A DNA stretch of 64,000 nucleotides. Origin: Neptunomonas sp. Lineage in GTDB: Bacteria > Pseudomonadota > Gammaproteobacteria > Pseudomonadales > Balneatricaceae. Position numbers and translations under genes: made by a program. Below the pieces are notes generated by a model. The model did no database searches, was not told the DNA's origin, and saw only the letters and a program-made list of their open reading frames with translations. The DNA lies in contig NZ_JADGEV010000015.1 of NCBI RefSeq assembly GCF_016744175.1, positions 26,244-90,243 of the forward strand, given 5' to 3'. Position 1 is the stretch's first letter. Each line of letters starts with the position of its first letter. Positions 36,632-45,677 of the stretch are shown here, piece by piece.

Positions 36632-38767
36632 ATGACTCAGGCATCATCTGTTTCTGTGCAGGACACTGCGGAAAAATTAAAAAAATTGGAGTTAGCGCAG
36701 CGTGATGATGCCAGCCCCATAGGCCGTTTTATCTATTGGGCAGGCGTGTGTTTTGCTATTGCTCATATCTACTTTAATACACTAGGAACTTTGTCAGAGT
36801 TATGGGTCTCGGCCCTGCATTTTGGTGGCTTTGCTTTGCTTTGCTCATTAATGTTTCCCATGATGAAGGGGCCTAGTGGTGCTAGAAAATCAGTTCTTTT
36901 ATTAGATATTTTGCTCGGTGTAGCCGCCGTAATATGCGCGTTGTATTTGATTGGCTTTGAAGATGCTTTGTATGAGCGCGGCGTGAAGTTTTCAAACTGG
37001 GATTGGGTGTTTTCGACTCTGGCTATTGGTATCGCGCTAGAGCTGACAAGAAGAACCACGGGTTGGTTTATTCCGACGATGATCTTATTTGCACTCACTT
37101 ATGTGTTTTGGTGGGGGCCGTACATAGATGGTATGTTTGGCTTTGCGGGACTTAGTCTTGAAACCGTGATGTATCGTAGTTATTTTTCATCAGAAGGGAT
37201 GTTCGGGCAAATAGCCCGTATTTCATGGACCTATGTTTTCATGTTTATCCTCTTTGGTGCTTTCTTGGTGAAGTCCGGCGCAGGGGAATTTATTATTGAA
37301 TTATCCCGCTGTGCAGCGGGGCGCTTTGTTGGAGGTCCAGGTTTTGTTGCTGTGTTAGGTTCGGGCTTGATGGGGTCTGTTTCGGGTTCTTCTGTTGCGA
37401 ATACAGTATCAACGGGTGTTATTACTATTCCACTGATGCAAAAAGCAGGTTTTCCTGCACGCTTTGCCGCGGGTGTTGAAGCGGCAGCCTCTACTGGTGG
37501 GCAGCTTATGCCTCCAGTAATGGGCGCGGGTGCTTTTATAATGGCCTCGTACACTCAGATTCCTTATGTAGACATCATTGCGATAGCGGCTCTGCCTGCT
37601 CTATTGTATTTCATGTCAGTTGGTTTTTATGTGCGCGTTGAAGCGCAGCGCAGTCATGCTCAAGCAGTGGAACTCGATACTCGGCCGGTCAAGGAAGTAT
37701 TAAAAGAAGGCTGGCATTTCTTATTACCACTGGGTGTTTTAGTGAGTTTGCTTATTTATGGTTTTACGCCGACTTATGCTGCGGGTATTTCAATTTTGTC
37801 TGTTGTTGCTTCTTCATGGTTATCTAAAAGCCCTATGGGTATAAAAGATATTCTTGATGCGCTAGCGCAAGGCTCAAAAAATATGGCCACAACCGCTATT
37901 TTATTGATCGCGGTAGGTTTAGTCGTGAACGTTGTTGCAATGACAGGGATTGGTAATACGTTCTCGCTAATGGTGACTGAGTGGGCTGGAGGGAGCTTGC
38001 TGATTACTTTGGTATTGGTAGCATTAGCCTCCTTGGTGTTAGGGATGGGGTTGCCAGTAACGGCTGCTTATATTGTGTTAGCAACGCTATCAGCACCTGC
38101 TCTTTATAGCTTGATGGCAGAGATGCAGTTGGTTCAATTAATTGTTGAAGGTGCTTTGCCTGAGGTAGCAAAAACAATTTTTATGTTAGTTGATATGGAT
38201 AAAGCGGCTCTGTTAGCTGCCCCTATGTCTGAAGTGGATGCATTAGCATTGGTCGATCTGATCCCTAGTGATTTAAAGGGACAGCTGTTGCAGCAAGCTA
38301 TTGACCCTACGTCTTTGGCCATGCTACTTCTTTCAGCACATATGATCATTTTTTGGCTCTCACAAGATTCAAATGTTACCCCTCCGGTGTGTTTGACTGC
38401 TTTTGCGGCTGCGGCTATTGCTGGAACTCCGCCGATGGCTACAGGAATGACTGCATGGAAAATAGCGAAGGGTATGTATGTTGTACCTGTGTTGTTTGCA
38501 TATACTAATTTTATTGGTGGATCAGCCACAGAGGTTTTGACTATCTTTGCATTCTCTCTTTTTGGAATGTATGCCTTGGTAGGTTTTATGGAAGGCTATC
38601 TGGAAGGGCCATTACCACTGGTACTACGACTCATGTCGGGAGTGGCTGGGTTGGGTTTACTGTGGCCGCACCATCAAATCTTAATTAGCTTGATATCATT
38701 GGCTGTTTTTGTGGCCATATTTATGTACAGCCGCCGTACTAATAGTCATGAAGAGATGTCTGTGTAA
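36632..38767 (+). CDS. TRAP transporter fused permease (DctQM-type)
   Basis: The protein of about 711 aa is a fused TRAP permease with an N-terminal small-subunit-like segment and a large DctM domain (about 17-18 helices in total). Landmarks are GSGLMGSVSGSSVANTVSTGVITIPLMQKAGFPA and ASTGGQLMPPVMGAGAFIMA, with the mirrored ALASLVLGMGLPVTAAYIVLATL and TPPVCLTAFAAAAIAGTPPMATG. ATG at 36632 is preferred over GTG at 36626, because AAGGTGA lies 6 nt upstream of it. It imports the TAXI ligand with a sodium gradient. Last gene of the operon. Confidence 0.93.
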   Translation: MTQASSVSVQDTAEKLKKLELAQRDDASPIGRFIYWAGVCFAIAHIYFNTLGTLSELWVSALHFGGFALLCSLMFPMMKGPSGARKSVLLLDILLGVAAVICALYLIGFEDALYERGVKFSNWDWVFSTLAIGIALELTRRTTGWFIPTMILFALTYVFWWGPYIDGMFGFAGLSLETVMYRSYFSSEGMFGQIARISWTYVFMFILFGAFLVKSGAGEFIIELSRCAAGRFVGGPGFVAVLGSGLMGSVSGSSVANTVSTGVITIPLMQKAGFPARFAAGVEAAASTGGQLMPPVMGAGAFIMASYTQIPYVDIIAIAALPALLYFMSVGFYVRVEAQRSHAQAVELDTRPVKEVLKEGWHFLLPLGVLVSLLIYGFTPTYAAGISILSVVASSWLSKSPMGIKDILDALAQGSKNMATTAILLIAVGLVVNVVAMTGIGNTFSLMVTEWAGGSLLITLVLVALASLVLGMGLPVTAAYIVLATLSAPALYSLMAEMQLVQLIVEGALPEVAKTIFMLVDMDKAALLAAPMSEVDALALVDLIPSDLKGQLLQQAIDPTSLAMLLLSAHMIIFWLSQDSNVTPPVCLTAFAAAAIAGTPPMATGMTAWKIAKGMYVVPVLFAYTNFIGGSATEVLTIFAFSLFGMYALVGFMEGYLEGPLPLVLRLMSGVAGLGLLWPHHQILISLISLAVFVAIFMYSRRTNSHEEMSV

Positions 38768-38774
38768 AGAGGGG

Positions 38775-38812
38775 GTTTAAGAGCAAGGGATGTGCTCTTA
38801 AACTGCTTTATT
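38775..38812 (+). terminator. Terminator of the TRAP operon
   Basis: A perfect 11-bp stem GTTTAAGAGCA (38775-38785) and TGCTCTTAAAC (38793-38803) with a 7-nt loop is followed by the T-rich TGCTTTATTT. Confidence 0.75.
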
Positions 38813-38863
38813 TGATCAATATCCTTCTATAGTAAGTTGAGAATACAGGACGAGAGGTAAGAT

Positions 38864-40108
38864 TTAGGCCGATTGCATTAATAGCTTGTAGTCATATGCA
38901 ATCAGTTTCCAGCGGTGTAAATCTGTGAGGTGGCCTATTCTTTCTAGATACGCTTTAGATAACTGGCTGTTCATTTTTGTTTCGTTATGTTGCCATACGG
39001 GGGGTATTAAGGCGTCTGCAACGTGTACGGCGGTGAGCGGTTGAAAACCTTCGTCTTTTGACAAGGCAGGGATTGGATGAAAAAGAATCGCCTCAACAGT
39101 TAATGCCGGAATATTCCAAAGAGCCATGAGGGCAGCACCTACTTCTCCGTGATATACACCTGTGATTTTTCTCTCTGCTGCATGTAAGGATTTTTCTTCT
39201 TTTACTGCGTATTGAAGCACTTTAAGGTAAGAGGTTGGGTCTTGAGATGCCATAACAAGAATACCGACATTGTGAAGAAGGCCACCTAAAAATGCTTGCT
39301 CCATTATCCCTTTATCAACACCGACATCTTGACAAATATCACGTGCAAGACGTGCAACTAATAAAGATCGTTGGTTGACTTTTTCGAATGAAAAATACGT
39401 CCAGTTTTTATGAGGCGGATAAATGCCCGATGTTTGGCTGGATAATGCTAATCCACGTAGCATCCGTATTCCGATAATTGAAACCGCTTCAGGGATATGA
39501 CTAATCTGCCTAGGCAAGCCAAAATAAGAAGAGTTAACGAGTTGAATAATCTTCGCACTAAGCGCGGGGTCGCGTTCAACAACTGCCCCAATTTGTTTTG
39601 CGTCAGTAGTGTCGGAGCTGAGTGCTTGGCTGAGCTCTTTATAGGTTGTAGGTGCCGCAGGGAGGCGCTTATTTTGGCTGATAAACTGCTTTAACGTTGG
39701 GCGGTTAATCAAGCGCGTAATTTTAAATAAGTACTCAATAGTCTCTGCTATTTTCTCGACATCAGAGGGTATGGGGAAGATTCGGTGCGTTAGTTCTAAT
39801 TTTTGCGCCATTTCTTTAGGCGTTTCAAGCTTACTACCAAGCTGAAAGCGTAATATAGCAGGTTGTATTTCCTGAGCTCGGCGTAAAACGCTCAACTCAG
39901 TATAGTCTTTAACTGTGCTGCTAATGATGACAGCATCGTAACTATTCGCTTCAAGATGGAAGATTAATAACTCAGGGTCATCTACGCGAGTGATATCCCA
40001 GTTTCTGTTTGTACTATTGAGTAACTTTGGCCAGTTAAGGTATTCACCATGCGGGTCAAGTAACACCATTTTGATGTTGACTTGGGCAGGAATTTTTTTC
40101 TCTGACAT
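38864..40108 (-). CDS. HDOD-domain signalling protein with receiver-like N-terminus
   Basis: The 414-aa protein has an N-terminal region (about 10-130, IKMVLLDPHGEYLNWPKLL...) with the layout of a response-regulator receiver but without a clear phospho-acceptor Asp cluster. The HDOD domain (about 145-345) has LPAAPTTYKELSQAL, VERDPALSAKIIQLVNSSYFGLPRQISHIPEAVSIIG and GGLLHNVGILV. HDOD proteins act in motility, c-di-GMP and stress regulation. It is monocistronic. The exact pathway is not evident. Confidence 0.82.
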   Translation of the reverse strand: MSEKKIPAQVNIKMVLLDPHGEYLNWPKLLNSTNRNWDITRVDDPELLIFHLEANSYDAVIISSTVKDYTELSVLRRAQEIQPAILRFQLGSKLETPKEMAQKLELTHRIFPIPSDVEKIAETIEYLFKITRLINRPTLKQFISQNKRLPAAPTTYKELSQALSSDTTDAKQIGAVVERDPALSAKIIQLVNSSYFGLPRQISHIPEAVSIIGIRMLRGLALSSQTSGIYPPHKNWTYFSFEKVNQRSLLVARLARDICQDVGVDKGIMEQAFLGGLLHNVGILVMASQDPTSYLKVLQYAVKEEKSLHAAERKITGVYHGEVGAALMALWNIPALTVEAILFHPIPALSKDEGFQPLTAVHVADALIPPVWQHNETKMNSQLSKAYLERIGHLTDLHRWKLIAYDYKLLMQSA

Positions 40109-40217
40109 TGCTGTAGTTACTCAAAGTTACAATATATTACAATTATTGGTATTCAAATCGATACTGATAATACCGTTATTAAGTCTTAATACCATCTTTC
40201 ATATTAATGGGAGGTTA

Positions 40218-40946
40218 TTATTGGTCATTTTCAGTGGAATTATCATCAAGTTGGGTTGGCCCGTTTTCTTTTGGCTTATTTTCTTCTCGCATAACGCAAT
40301 AGATTCGAAAACCAAAAACAGTAATGAGGGCGCCTAAAAGGTCGACTACAGCAACAATCGGCAGTTCAACGAGAATATTTCGCTCTTCCATATTACGAAG
40401 TGTATGAGCAATTGGCATTTCTATTAGTTGGATGCCTGTAAAAAGGATGGCCAAGCCAGGTAGCAGAACCCAAAAATAATCAGAAGTATCTTTCCAGCTT
40501 TGTTTTAAGCTATCGAGTGCTGACTTCTTTTCTAAGACACAGATGTAATCTGCAAAAGCAAGACGTACCCCTATGTACACGCCCGGCAGGATAAATAGTA
40601 ACAGTCCACCAAATACAGCAAATGATGTCAAAATAAAGGTGAACAATAAGCTACGCCAGAACGACAAGCTAGCAATAATAGCCTGTGAGGCTGAAAGAGG
40701 GGTATTCTCTAATTTAGACTGCATTAATAGAATAGTGGCGCCCCAATAGATGGGCAAAAACGACAGGCTAAGAATTGAGATGTAAGCAGTCTTTTCTCTA
40801 AACTCATTGGTGTCAGTTACATTGATATCTAACCATAGTGCCAGGCCATTTAAAATAATAAGGAAAGGTAACTGTATTTTTGCAATGACAGCGAAGTTTT
40901 GTTTAAAGAAGAAAAAACTTTGTCTAAGGTATTCGAAAGTGCTCAT
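40218..40946 (-). CDS. Membrane protein, YciC-like
   Basis: The 242-aa protein has about five to six hydrophobic helices (FLIILNGLALWL, YISILSLSFLPIYWGATILL, SLLFTFILTSFAVFGGLLLFILPGVYIGVRLAFADYICVL, VLLPGLAILFTGIQLI). The GVYIGVRLAFADYICVLE pattern with a charged tail resembles the UPF0259/YciC group of inner-membrane proteins. Function unknown. It starts 21 bp past the ribE stop on the same strand, so the two may be co-transcribed. Confidence 0.65.
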   Translation of the reverse strand: MSTFEYLRQSFFFFKQNFAVIAKIQLPFLIILNGLALWLDINVTDTNEFREKTAYISILSLSFLPIYWGATILLMQSKLENTPLSASQAIIASLSFWRSLLFTFILTSFAVFGGLLLFILPGVYIGVRLAFADYICVLEKKSALDSLKQSWKDTSDYFWVLLPGLAILFTGIQLIEMPIAHTLRNMEERNILVELPIVAVVDLLGALITVFGFRIYCVMREENKPKENGPTQLDDNSTENDQ

Positions 40947-40967
40947 ATATGATTTTTCTACGACAGT

Positions 40968-41579
40968 TTATAGGTTGCGGTTGTTTAGAAAGCGATTGAC
41001 GGTATCTACAATAGCTTGCGTCTGAGGGTCGACTTCGATATTGATATTGTCACCTTGTTGGGCGTTTCCAAAAGTAGTAACTGTTAGTGTTTCAGGAATC
41101 AGATGAATACTGAAACGTGTGCCCAGTACTTCTCCTATAGTTAGGCTGCAGCCGTTTAATGATACAAATCCTTTTGGCAGTAGGTATTGGAGTAGCCGCT
41201 CCGGTGTTTTTAACCAAAGAGTACAGTTATCAGACGTGCGGATAATTTCATCTATAGTAACGACAGATGAAATATGACCAGATAGTTGATGCCCGCCGAT
41301 TTCATCACCGTAGCGTGCCGCTCGTTCAAAATTGACAGTGTCACCTACGTTAAAATTTCCTAAGTTAGTCACATTTAGTGTTTCTTCAATTACATCAAAC
41401 TGCACTTCATTGTGATTGAATTCGGTAATCGTTAAGCAGGTACCATTAACGGCAATACTGGCGCCTATTTTCAGGTTTGAGGAGCTGCGCTCAGGCAAGC
41501 TGAGGCGTAATTGCATAAATTGATCACGCTTGTTGAGTGCGATGACTTTAGCGAGTCCTTGCACAATACCTGTAAACAT
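40968..41579 (-). CDS. ribE: Riboflavin synthase (alpha subunit)
   Basis: The 203-aa protein has the internal duplication of riboflavin synthase. The first barrel starts MFTGIVQGLAKVIAL and contains GASIAVNGTCLTI. The second contains GHQLSGHISSVVTI and GFVSLNGCSLTIGEV. The catalytic tetrapeptide region SGHI and the C-terminal trimerisation helix are in place. It dismutates two 6,7-dimethyl-8-ribityllumazine molecules to riboflavin. Also called ribC in E. coli. No FMN riboswitch was recognised in the short upstream gap. Confidence 0.95.
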   Translation of the reverse strand: MFTGIVQGLAKVIALNKRDQFMQLRLSLPERSSSNLKIGASIAVNGTCLTITEFNHNEVQFDVIEETLNVTNLGNFNVGDTVNFERAARYGDEIGGHQLSGHISSVVTIDEIIRTSDNCTLWLKTPERLLQYLLPKGFVSLNGCSLTIGEVLGTRFSIHLIPETLTVTTFGNAQQGDNINIEVDPQTQAIVDTVNRFLNNRNL

Positions 41580-41666
41580 CTTTACCTTTCCTGTGTCTTG
41601 CGATTAATCTTGAGCGTAGAGGATAGCGTAAATAGAAGTAAAATACCTGTACCTTAGGAGGTTCGC

Positions 41667-42566
41667 ATGCATTATCTGATCAGTGGTGGAACAGGATTTA
41701 TTGGGACTGCATTGATTCATGCTTTATTGGGTGAAGAGCATCAGATAACGGTCATTTCTCGTGCCCCAGAGAAAGTGGCACTTCTTTTTAAAGGCGCAAC
41801 TCAAAGCATTGATCTTGATGAAGTAAATAAGATTAGCAAAAAGATTGACGGTGTCATTAATTTAGCCGGAGAGCCCATTGTTGATAAGCGTTGGAGTGAA
41901 GCTCGAAAAAAATTACTCTGTGAAAGCCGGATTGATTTTACCCGAGAGCTAATAGCACAGTTGAAGCGCGCCAGTGCCCGGCCTGAATTCTTTATTAGTG
42001 GTTCAGCTATTGGTTTTTATGGCGCGCACGAGGGAGGCGCACCGTTAAATGAAGTAAGTCACCCATCATCAGGTTTTACGCATGATTTATGTCGTGACTG
42101 GGAGGCCGCTGCTTTTGAGGCAGAGAAGGCTTTAGGGTCGCGAGTGTGCTTAGTGAGAACGGGTGTTGTGCTAGGGCAGGGAGGTGGCGCATTAGCTAAA
42201 ATGTTACCGCCTTTTAATTTCGGTCTGGGTGGGCCCATAGGTAGTGGGAAGCAGTGGATGTCATGGGTTCATTTGTTAGATGAAGTATCTATCATTCGGT
42301 TTTTGATGGAGCACCAAACTTTGCTAGGAAGTTTTAATGCAACGTCTCCGAATGCAGTGACAAATGAAGTATTTAGTCAAGCATTAGGCCGTGTGCTTGA
42401 TAGGCCTGCAAAATTAAGGATGCCCGCATTTGTGATGAAGCTGTTGCTAGGAGATGCCAGTGAGTTGCTGCTTGAGGGGCAAAGGGTATATCCGGCGCGA
42501 TTGTTAGATGCAGGGTTTGAGTTTACTTACACTGAACTTGAAGAAGCACTAAAGCATTCTGTATAA
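41667..42566 (+). CDS. TIGR01777-family NAD(P)-dependent epimerase/dehydratase (YfcH-like)
   Basis: The 299-aa protein is a short-chain dehydrogenase-like enzyme. N-terminal YLISGGTGFIGTALIHALL is the nucleotide-binding motif. INLAGEPIVDKRWSEARKKLLCESRI is a hallmark of the TIGR01777/YfcH group, and FISGSAIGFYG holds the catalytic-region Tyr. The C-terminal DUF1731-like segment (LRMPAFVMKLLLGDASELLLEGQRVYPARLLDAGFEF) is also present. TAGGAGG lies close to the ATG. Substrate unknown; some homologues are discussed in cell division. Confidence 0.9.
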   Translation: MHYLISGGTGFIGTALIHALLGEEHQITVISRAPEKVALLFKGATQSIDLDEVNKISKKIDGVINLAGEPIVDKRWSEARKKLLCESRIDFTRELIAQLKRASARPEFFISGSAIGFYGAHEGGAPLNEVSHPSSGFTHDLCRDWEAAAFEAEKALGSRVCLVRTGVVLGQGGGALAKMLPPFNFGLGGPIGSGKQWMSWVHLLDEVSIIRFLMEHQTLLGSFNATSPNAVTNEVFSQALGRVLDRPAKLRMPAFVMKLLLGDASELLLEGQRVYPARLLDAGFEFTYTELEEALKHSV

Positions 42567-42574
42567 AAATTGTC

Positions 42575-43441
42575 TTATTTTGCAGGGGGATCCTCATCTA
42601 AAAGTGTGCTCTGAGAGTCTGAGTTGTGGGTGTTTGATTGGGCAAGGTGAACTAATGTTTTTTCCAACTGAGCTTCGATACGCTCAAGTTGGCTTTCTAT
42701 TCGACTTATTCGGCGAATATTTTCATCTTCACGTTCTATCATGTCTTTTTCATCTTGCTCTATAAAAAATACAGAGAAACTAGCTGTCAACATTGAGAAC
42801 AAGCCTATACCCAGCAAAATTAACAAAGCACCAAAAAGGCGCCCAATTGTTGTGCTGGGAACTAGGTCTCCATACCCTACGGTGGTAATAGTCACCCAAG
42901 CCCACCAAATGCCATCTATGGGAGTTTCAAAAGCAGGGTCGATACCTGAAATGATAAAACCAGAAAATAGCATAATCAGAAAACTGATAAAGAGCGTTAG
43001 CCCCAAGCTATGACGTGAGAGTACAGCGCGTACATCGGTTGATATGCGTAGGAATATGCCGAACATAATAAGTAAACGCAGGCTCCTAAGCACACCCGCA
43101 TAGAATGTTTCCATTCCCCATATGATAGGTAAACCGGCAATGATGATTAATATGTTCATCCAGTTGTTGCGTAAATACAGTTTTTTGCTATCAACTAACG
43201 TTAACAATATGCTGGTTTCTACAATGAAGCATAGCCAGATAAACCAGTCGGTAAAAAATGTGATGTTAGGTGCAGACAAGCCCTTTTCACGAAGATACCA
43301 ATCAACAATAATCCAAAGGGCAACCAGCATCATGGGACCTTCTAAGCGTCGTGACCAACGCTGGGCTCTGACATTTTCTTTATCGTCTACACCACCAAAG
43401 CCAAGTTTGCTAAGAAAGGCTTGGTGTTTGTGGTAAGTCAT
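42575..43441 (-). CDS. Voltage-gated-type potassium channel / ion transporter
   Basis: The 288-aa protein has six predicted helices, with an S4-like positively charged segment (AGVLRSLRLLIMFGIFLRI) and a pore loop with the K+ selectivity filter TTVGYGDLVP. A C-terminal coiled coil (about 235-275) follows the last helix. It is a Kv-type channel in the inner membrane. It converges with the epimerase gene, with only 8 bp between stop codons, and lies 16 bp downstream of batD on the same strand. Confidence 0.9.
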   Translation of the reverse strand: MTYHKHQAFLSKLGFGGVDDKENVRAQRWSRRLEGPMMLVALWIIVDWYLREKGLSAPNITFFTDWFIWLCFIVETSILLTLVDSKKLYLRNNWMNILIIIAGLPIIWGMETFYAGVLRSLRLLIMFGIFLRISTDVRAVLSRHSLGLTLFISFLIMLFSGFIISGIDPAFETPIDGIWWAWVTITTVGYGDLVPSTTIGRLFGALLILLGIGLFSMLTASFSVFFIEQDEKDMIEREDENIRRISRIESQLERIEAQLEKTLVHLAQSNTHNSDSQSTLLDEDPPAK

Positions 43442-43457
43442 TATGGATTCCGTTTAG

Positions 43458-45140
43458 TCATGCTTTGCCTTTTTGACGGCGTTTACGAAGCGTTTCTATT
43501 GCTTGTAAGAGTAGATCACCTTGCCACAAAGATTTTTCGGATGAGTGAAGATATTGCTCTAAATCAATAATTAGAAAGTCGAGTGTTTGGTTTTTAGCAA
43601 GTCTGCAGATATCTTCAGGGGTTTCAATAAAGGTTTCTGGCCAAAAATGCTGAGCCCACTCTACTAAGCGAATTTTGCTGATATCGACATTATTTTGTTG
43701 GCATGCCATAGCAAGTGCTTGAAATGTGTTTTTTTCTGCTAGGGAGTGTGTGAGTTTCTTTTTCTCTTTTTGTCTTTCAGTAACAGCGTTTCTTTTTTTC
43801 TGTGTGTGCTTTTTCATCTTTCGTAGGCGGTTGTAGCTATATAGCCACCCAAGAGATGAAATGATGCTGATACTCGTTAAAAAAACCAACAGTGGTATAT
43901 TTTGCGTCTGCGCTGTACTTGCTTGAGGTTTTAAGTTGTTAAATTCTTGTGCTGCTTTAGCCGGAGTAGATGCTGGATCTTCTAGCTCTTCTGATGTAGT
44001 TGACTGAGCTTTTATTTGACTTGCTTCTACATACAAAATCACAGGAGGAAGTGATGCAATTTTACTGCGATCCTCATAAGTATCCCACCAATGTATATCA
44101 ATAGGAGGTAGAGTGATTTCTCCTCTCTCTTTCATTGTTATTTTAATTGTTTCAGTGCGCTTGCTGACTAAGCCTTGCTCATCAAAACTTTCAATTAGCT
44201 CTGTTGATAGTAGCTCGATATCTGCCAGTTCGTTGCTTAGAACGGACAGTGAAGGTAAGCGAGCAGCTGGAAGCCCATGAGCAGTAAGAGTGAGTGTTCT
44301 TGTCAGAGAAGTGCCTGGTTCAAGCAGAGCATTTTTGTCTATGCTTTCTTCTAACTGAAGATACGATAAAGGTAGCCAGTACCCTTTAGCGTTGGTATTA
44401 GCTTGAGGAATAATAGCAATTTCAATTTCACTCCCCTGTGTTTCGTAATATTGGCCAGTTTGGGAAGCACCAGAAAAAAGAGGAGGCTCAATTGAGTGAG
44501 TTCCCGGTTCATCTGGAAAAATGAAGTAGCGTCTTTCTTCAAGAAAGTAAGGTTGCCCTTTTACTAATGTTTCACTGCGCTTCACATCTTCATCAGGAAT
44601 GACGAGTGCTTGGTTCAAAAATGGTTCAGAGAGAGCGGCATTTTTACTGAGTGTCTCTTTATGAAAAAGCTTGACCGTATATATGAGCTGGCTGTTTTTA
44701 TAGGCTTCAGTATGATCGATGGACGTAGTAATAAAGACAGGTGCCTGTATCGCTTGTGGGTAAAGTGTAGTCGAACTTGACGGTGTATTTACGTTACCTG
44801 CTACTAATAAAAGGATAGGTGAGCTTTGTTTGCCATTAACCGACAATATAGGAATTTTTAACTCGCCAGAATGTTTCGGGCGTAACAATACCTGCCAGCG
44901 TGTGGTTGCTTGACGAGTGTTTCCTTGGAAGCTAGAGATGGTTATTTTTTTGCTGCCTAATAAAGTAAAGTCTTGATTTAATACGGATAGATCAGGTCTT
45001 TGGGGCTGACCTTGTTGCGTTGACTCAATCGTTAGCCGAACGGTTTCATTGATAGAAATACTGTATTTATTCAGGTAGGTGTTAACGTCCGCGTGAGCAG
45101 AAGAGGCTAAGGCAAATATGAAGAGCAGGAAGGTTCGCAT
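43458..45140 (-). CDS. batD: BatD-family protein
   Basis: The protein of about 560 aa starts MRTFLLFIFALASSAHADVN, a signal peptide. The TTG at 45158 is a weaker alternative. Repeated beta-rich oxygen-tolerance (BatD) segments follow (YSISINETVRLTIESTQQGQP, DFTLLGSKKITISSFQG, YFLEERRYFIFPDEPGTHSI). A single transmembrane helix lies near 418-436 (LVFLTSISIISSLGWLYSY), then a basic cytoplasmic tail. Bat proteins act with MoxR ATPases and von Willebrand proteins, but none of these neighbours is here. It stands alone before the potassium-channel gene. Confidence 0.78.
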   Translation of the reverse strand: MRTFLLFIFALASSAHADVNTYLNKYSISINETVRLTIESTQQGQPQRPDLSVLNQDFTLLGSKKITISSFQGNTRQATTRWQVLLRPKHSGELKIPILSVNGKQSSPILLLVAGNVNTPSSSTTLYPQAIQAPVFITTSIDHTEAYKNSQLIYTVKLFHKETLSKNAALSEPFLNQALVIPDEDVKRSETLVKGQPYFLEERRYFIFPDEPGTHSIEPPLFSGASQTGQYYETQGSEIEIAIIPQANTNAKGYWLPLSYLQLEESIDKNALLEPGTSLTRTLTLTAHGLPAARLPSLSVLSNELADIELLSTELIESFDEQGLVSKRTETIKITMKERGEITLPPIDIHWWDTYEDRSKIASLPPVILYVEASQIKAQSTTSEELEDPASTPAKAAQEFNNLKPQASTAQTQNIPLLVFLTSISIISSLGWLYSYNRLRKMKKHTQKKRNAVTERQKEKKKLTHSLAEKNTFQALAMACQQNNVDISKIRLVEWAQHFWPETFIETPEDICRLAKNQTLDFLIIDLEQYLHSSEKSLWQGDLLLQAIETLRKRRQKGKA

Positions 45141-45158
45141 TCCGTGTTCGTGATCCAA

Positions 45159-45390
45159 GCAGAAAGTAGGTAAACGAGCATTTATTATTCATTAAGCAGC
45201 CTGTAATATCAATGACTTGATTGGAGTATGGCAAACTGAATGTAAACAACGTTGTTTGTGGGGCGGTGTTAAGTAGTATCGCAGTTTATTTAATTTGAGT
45301 GAAGATGTAATGCTTCCCGACACAAACAAAAAATCAGTATAATAACGGCTCTATTATCGTCGTTGTGCCTGTAGCAGTATCTAAGTAATT
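45159..45390. promoter_or_regulatory. Divergent intergenic region with a 14-bp palindrome
   Basis: Between batD and the DUF2835 gene lies the perfect palindrome AAACAACGTTGTTT (45244-45257), with no T-run. It is a candidate operator for one of the two divergent promoters. It does not match a site I know. Confidence 0.4.
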
Positions 45391-45612
45391 ATGAATGAAA
45401 TCATTGTTGATATACGTATTTCACCTGATGAGTATCTAAAGCAGTACCGGGCCCCTAGCTGTATGGTGAGCACTCATGCAAGAGATGGGCGTTCGGTGCG
45501 CTTTCCCGCAGATATTCTACAACCGTTTCTGCTTCATAATGGCATTGTTGGTAGCTTTAGAATTATCTTTGATTCAGCAGGGAAGTTTAAAACAATCACG
45601 CGAGTTGGTTAG
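45391..45612 (+). CDS. DUF2835 family protein
   Basis: The 73-aa protein contains the DUF2835 pattern: an ISPDEYLKQYRAPSCMVSTHARDGRSVRFPADILQPFLLHNGIVGSFRI-like core of strands. The family is small, of unknown function and widespread in gammaproteobacteria. It lies 65 bp before pyrD in the same orientation, so the two may share a promoter. Confidence 0.8.
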   Translation: MNEIIVDIRISPDEYLKQYRAPSCMVSTHARDGRSVRFPADILQPFLLHNGIVGSFRIIFDSAGKFKTITRVG

Positions 45613-45677
45613 GCGGGATGTAAAACTATCGTTGCACCGCTATAATGCCGCAATCTTTATTCAATAACGGTCTAGCT

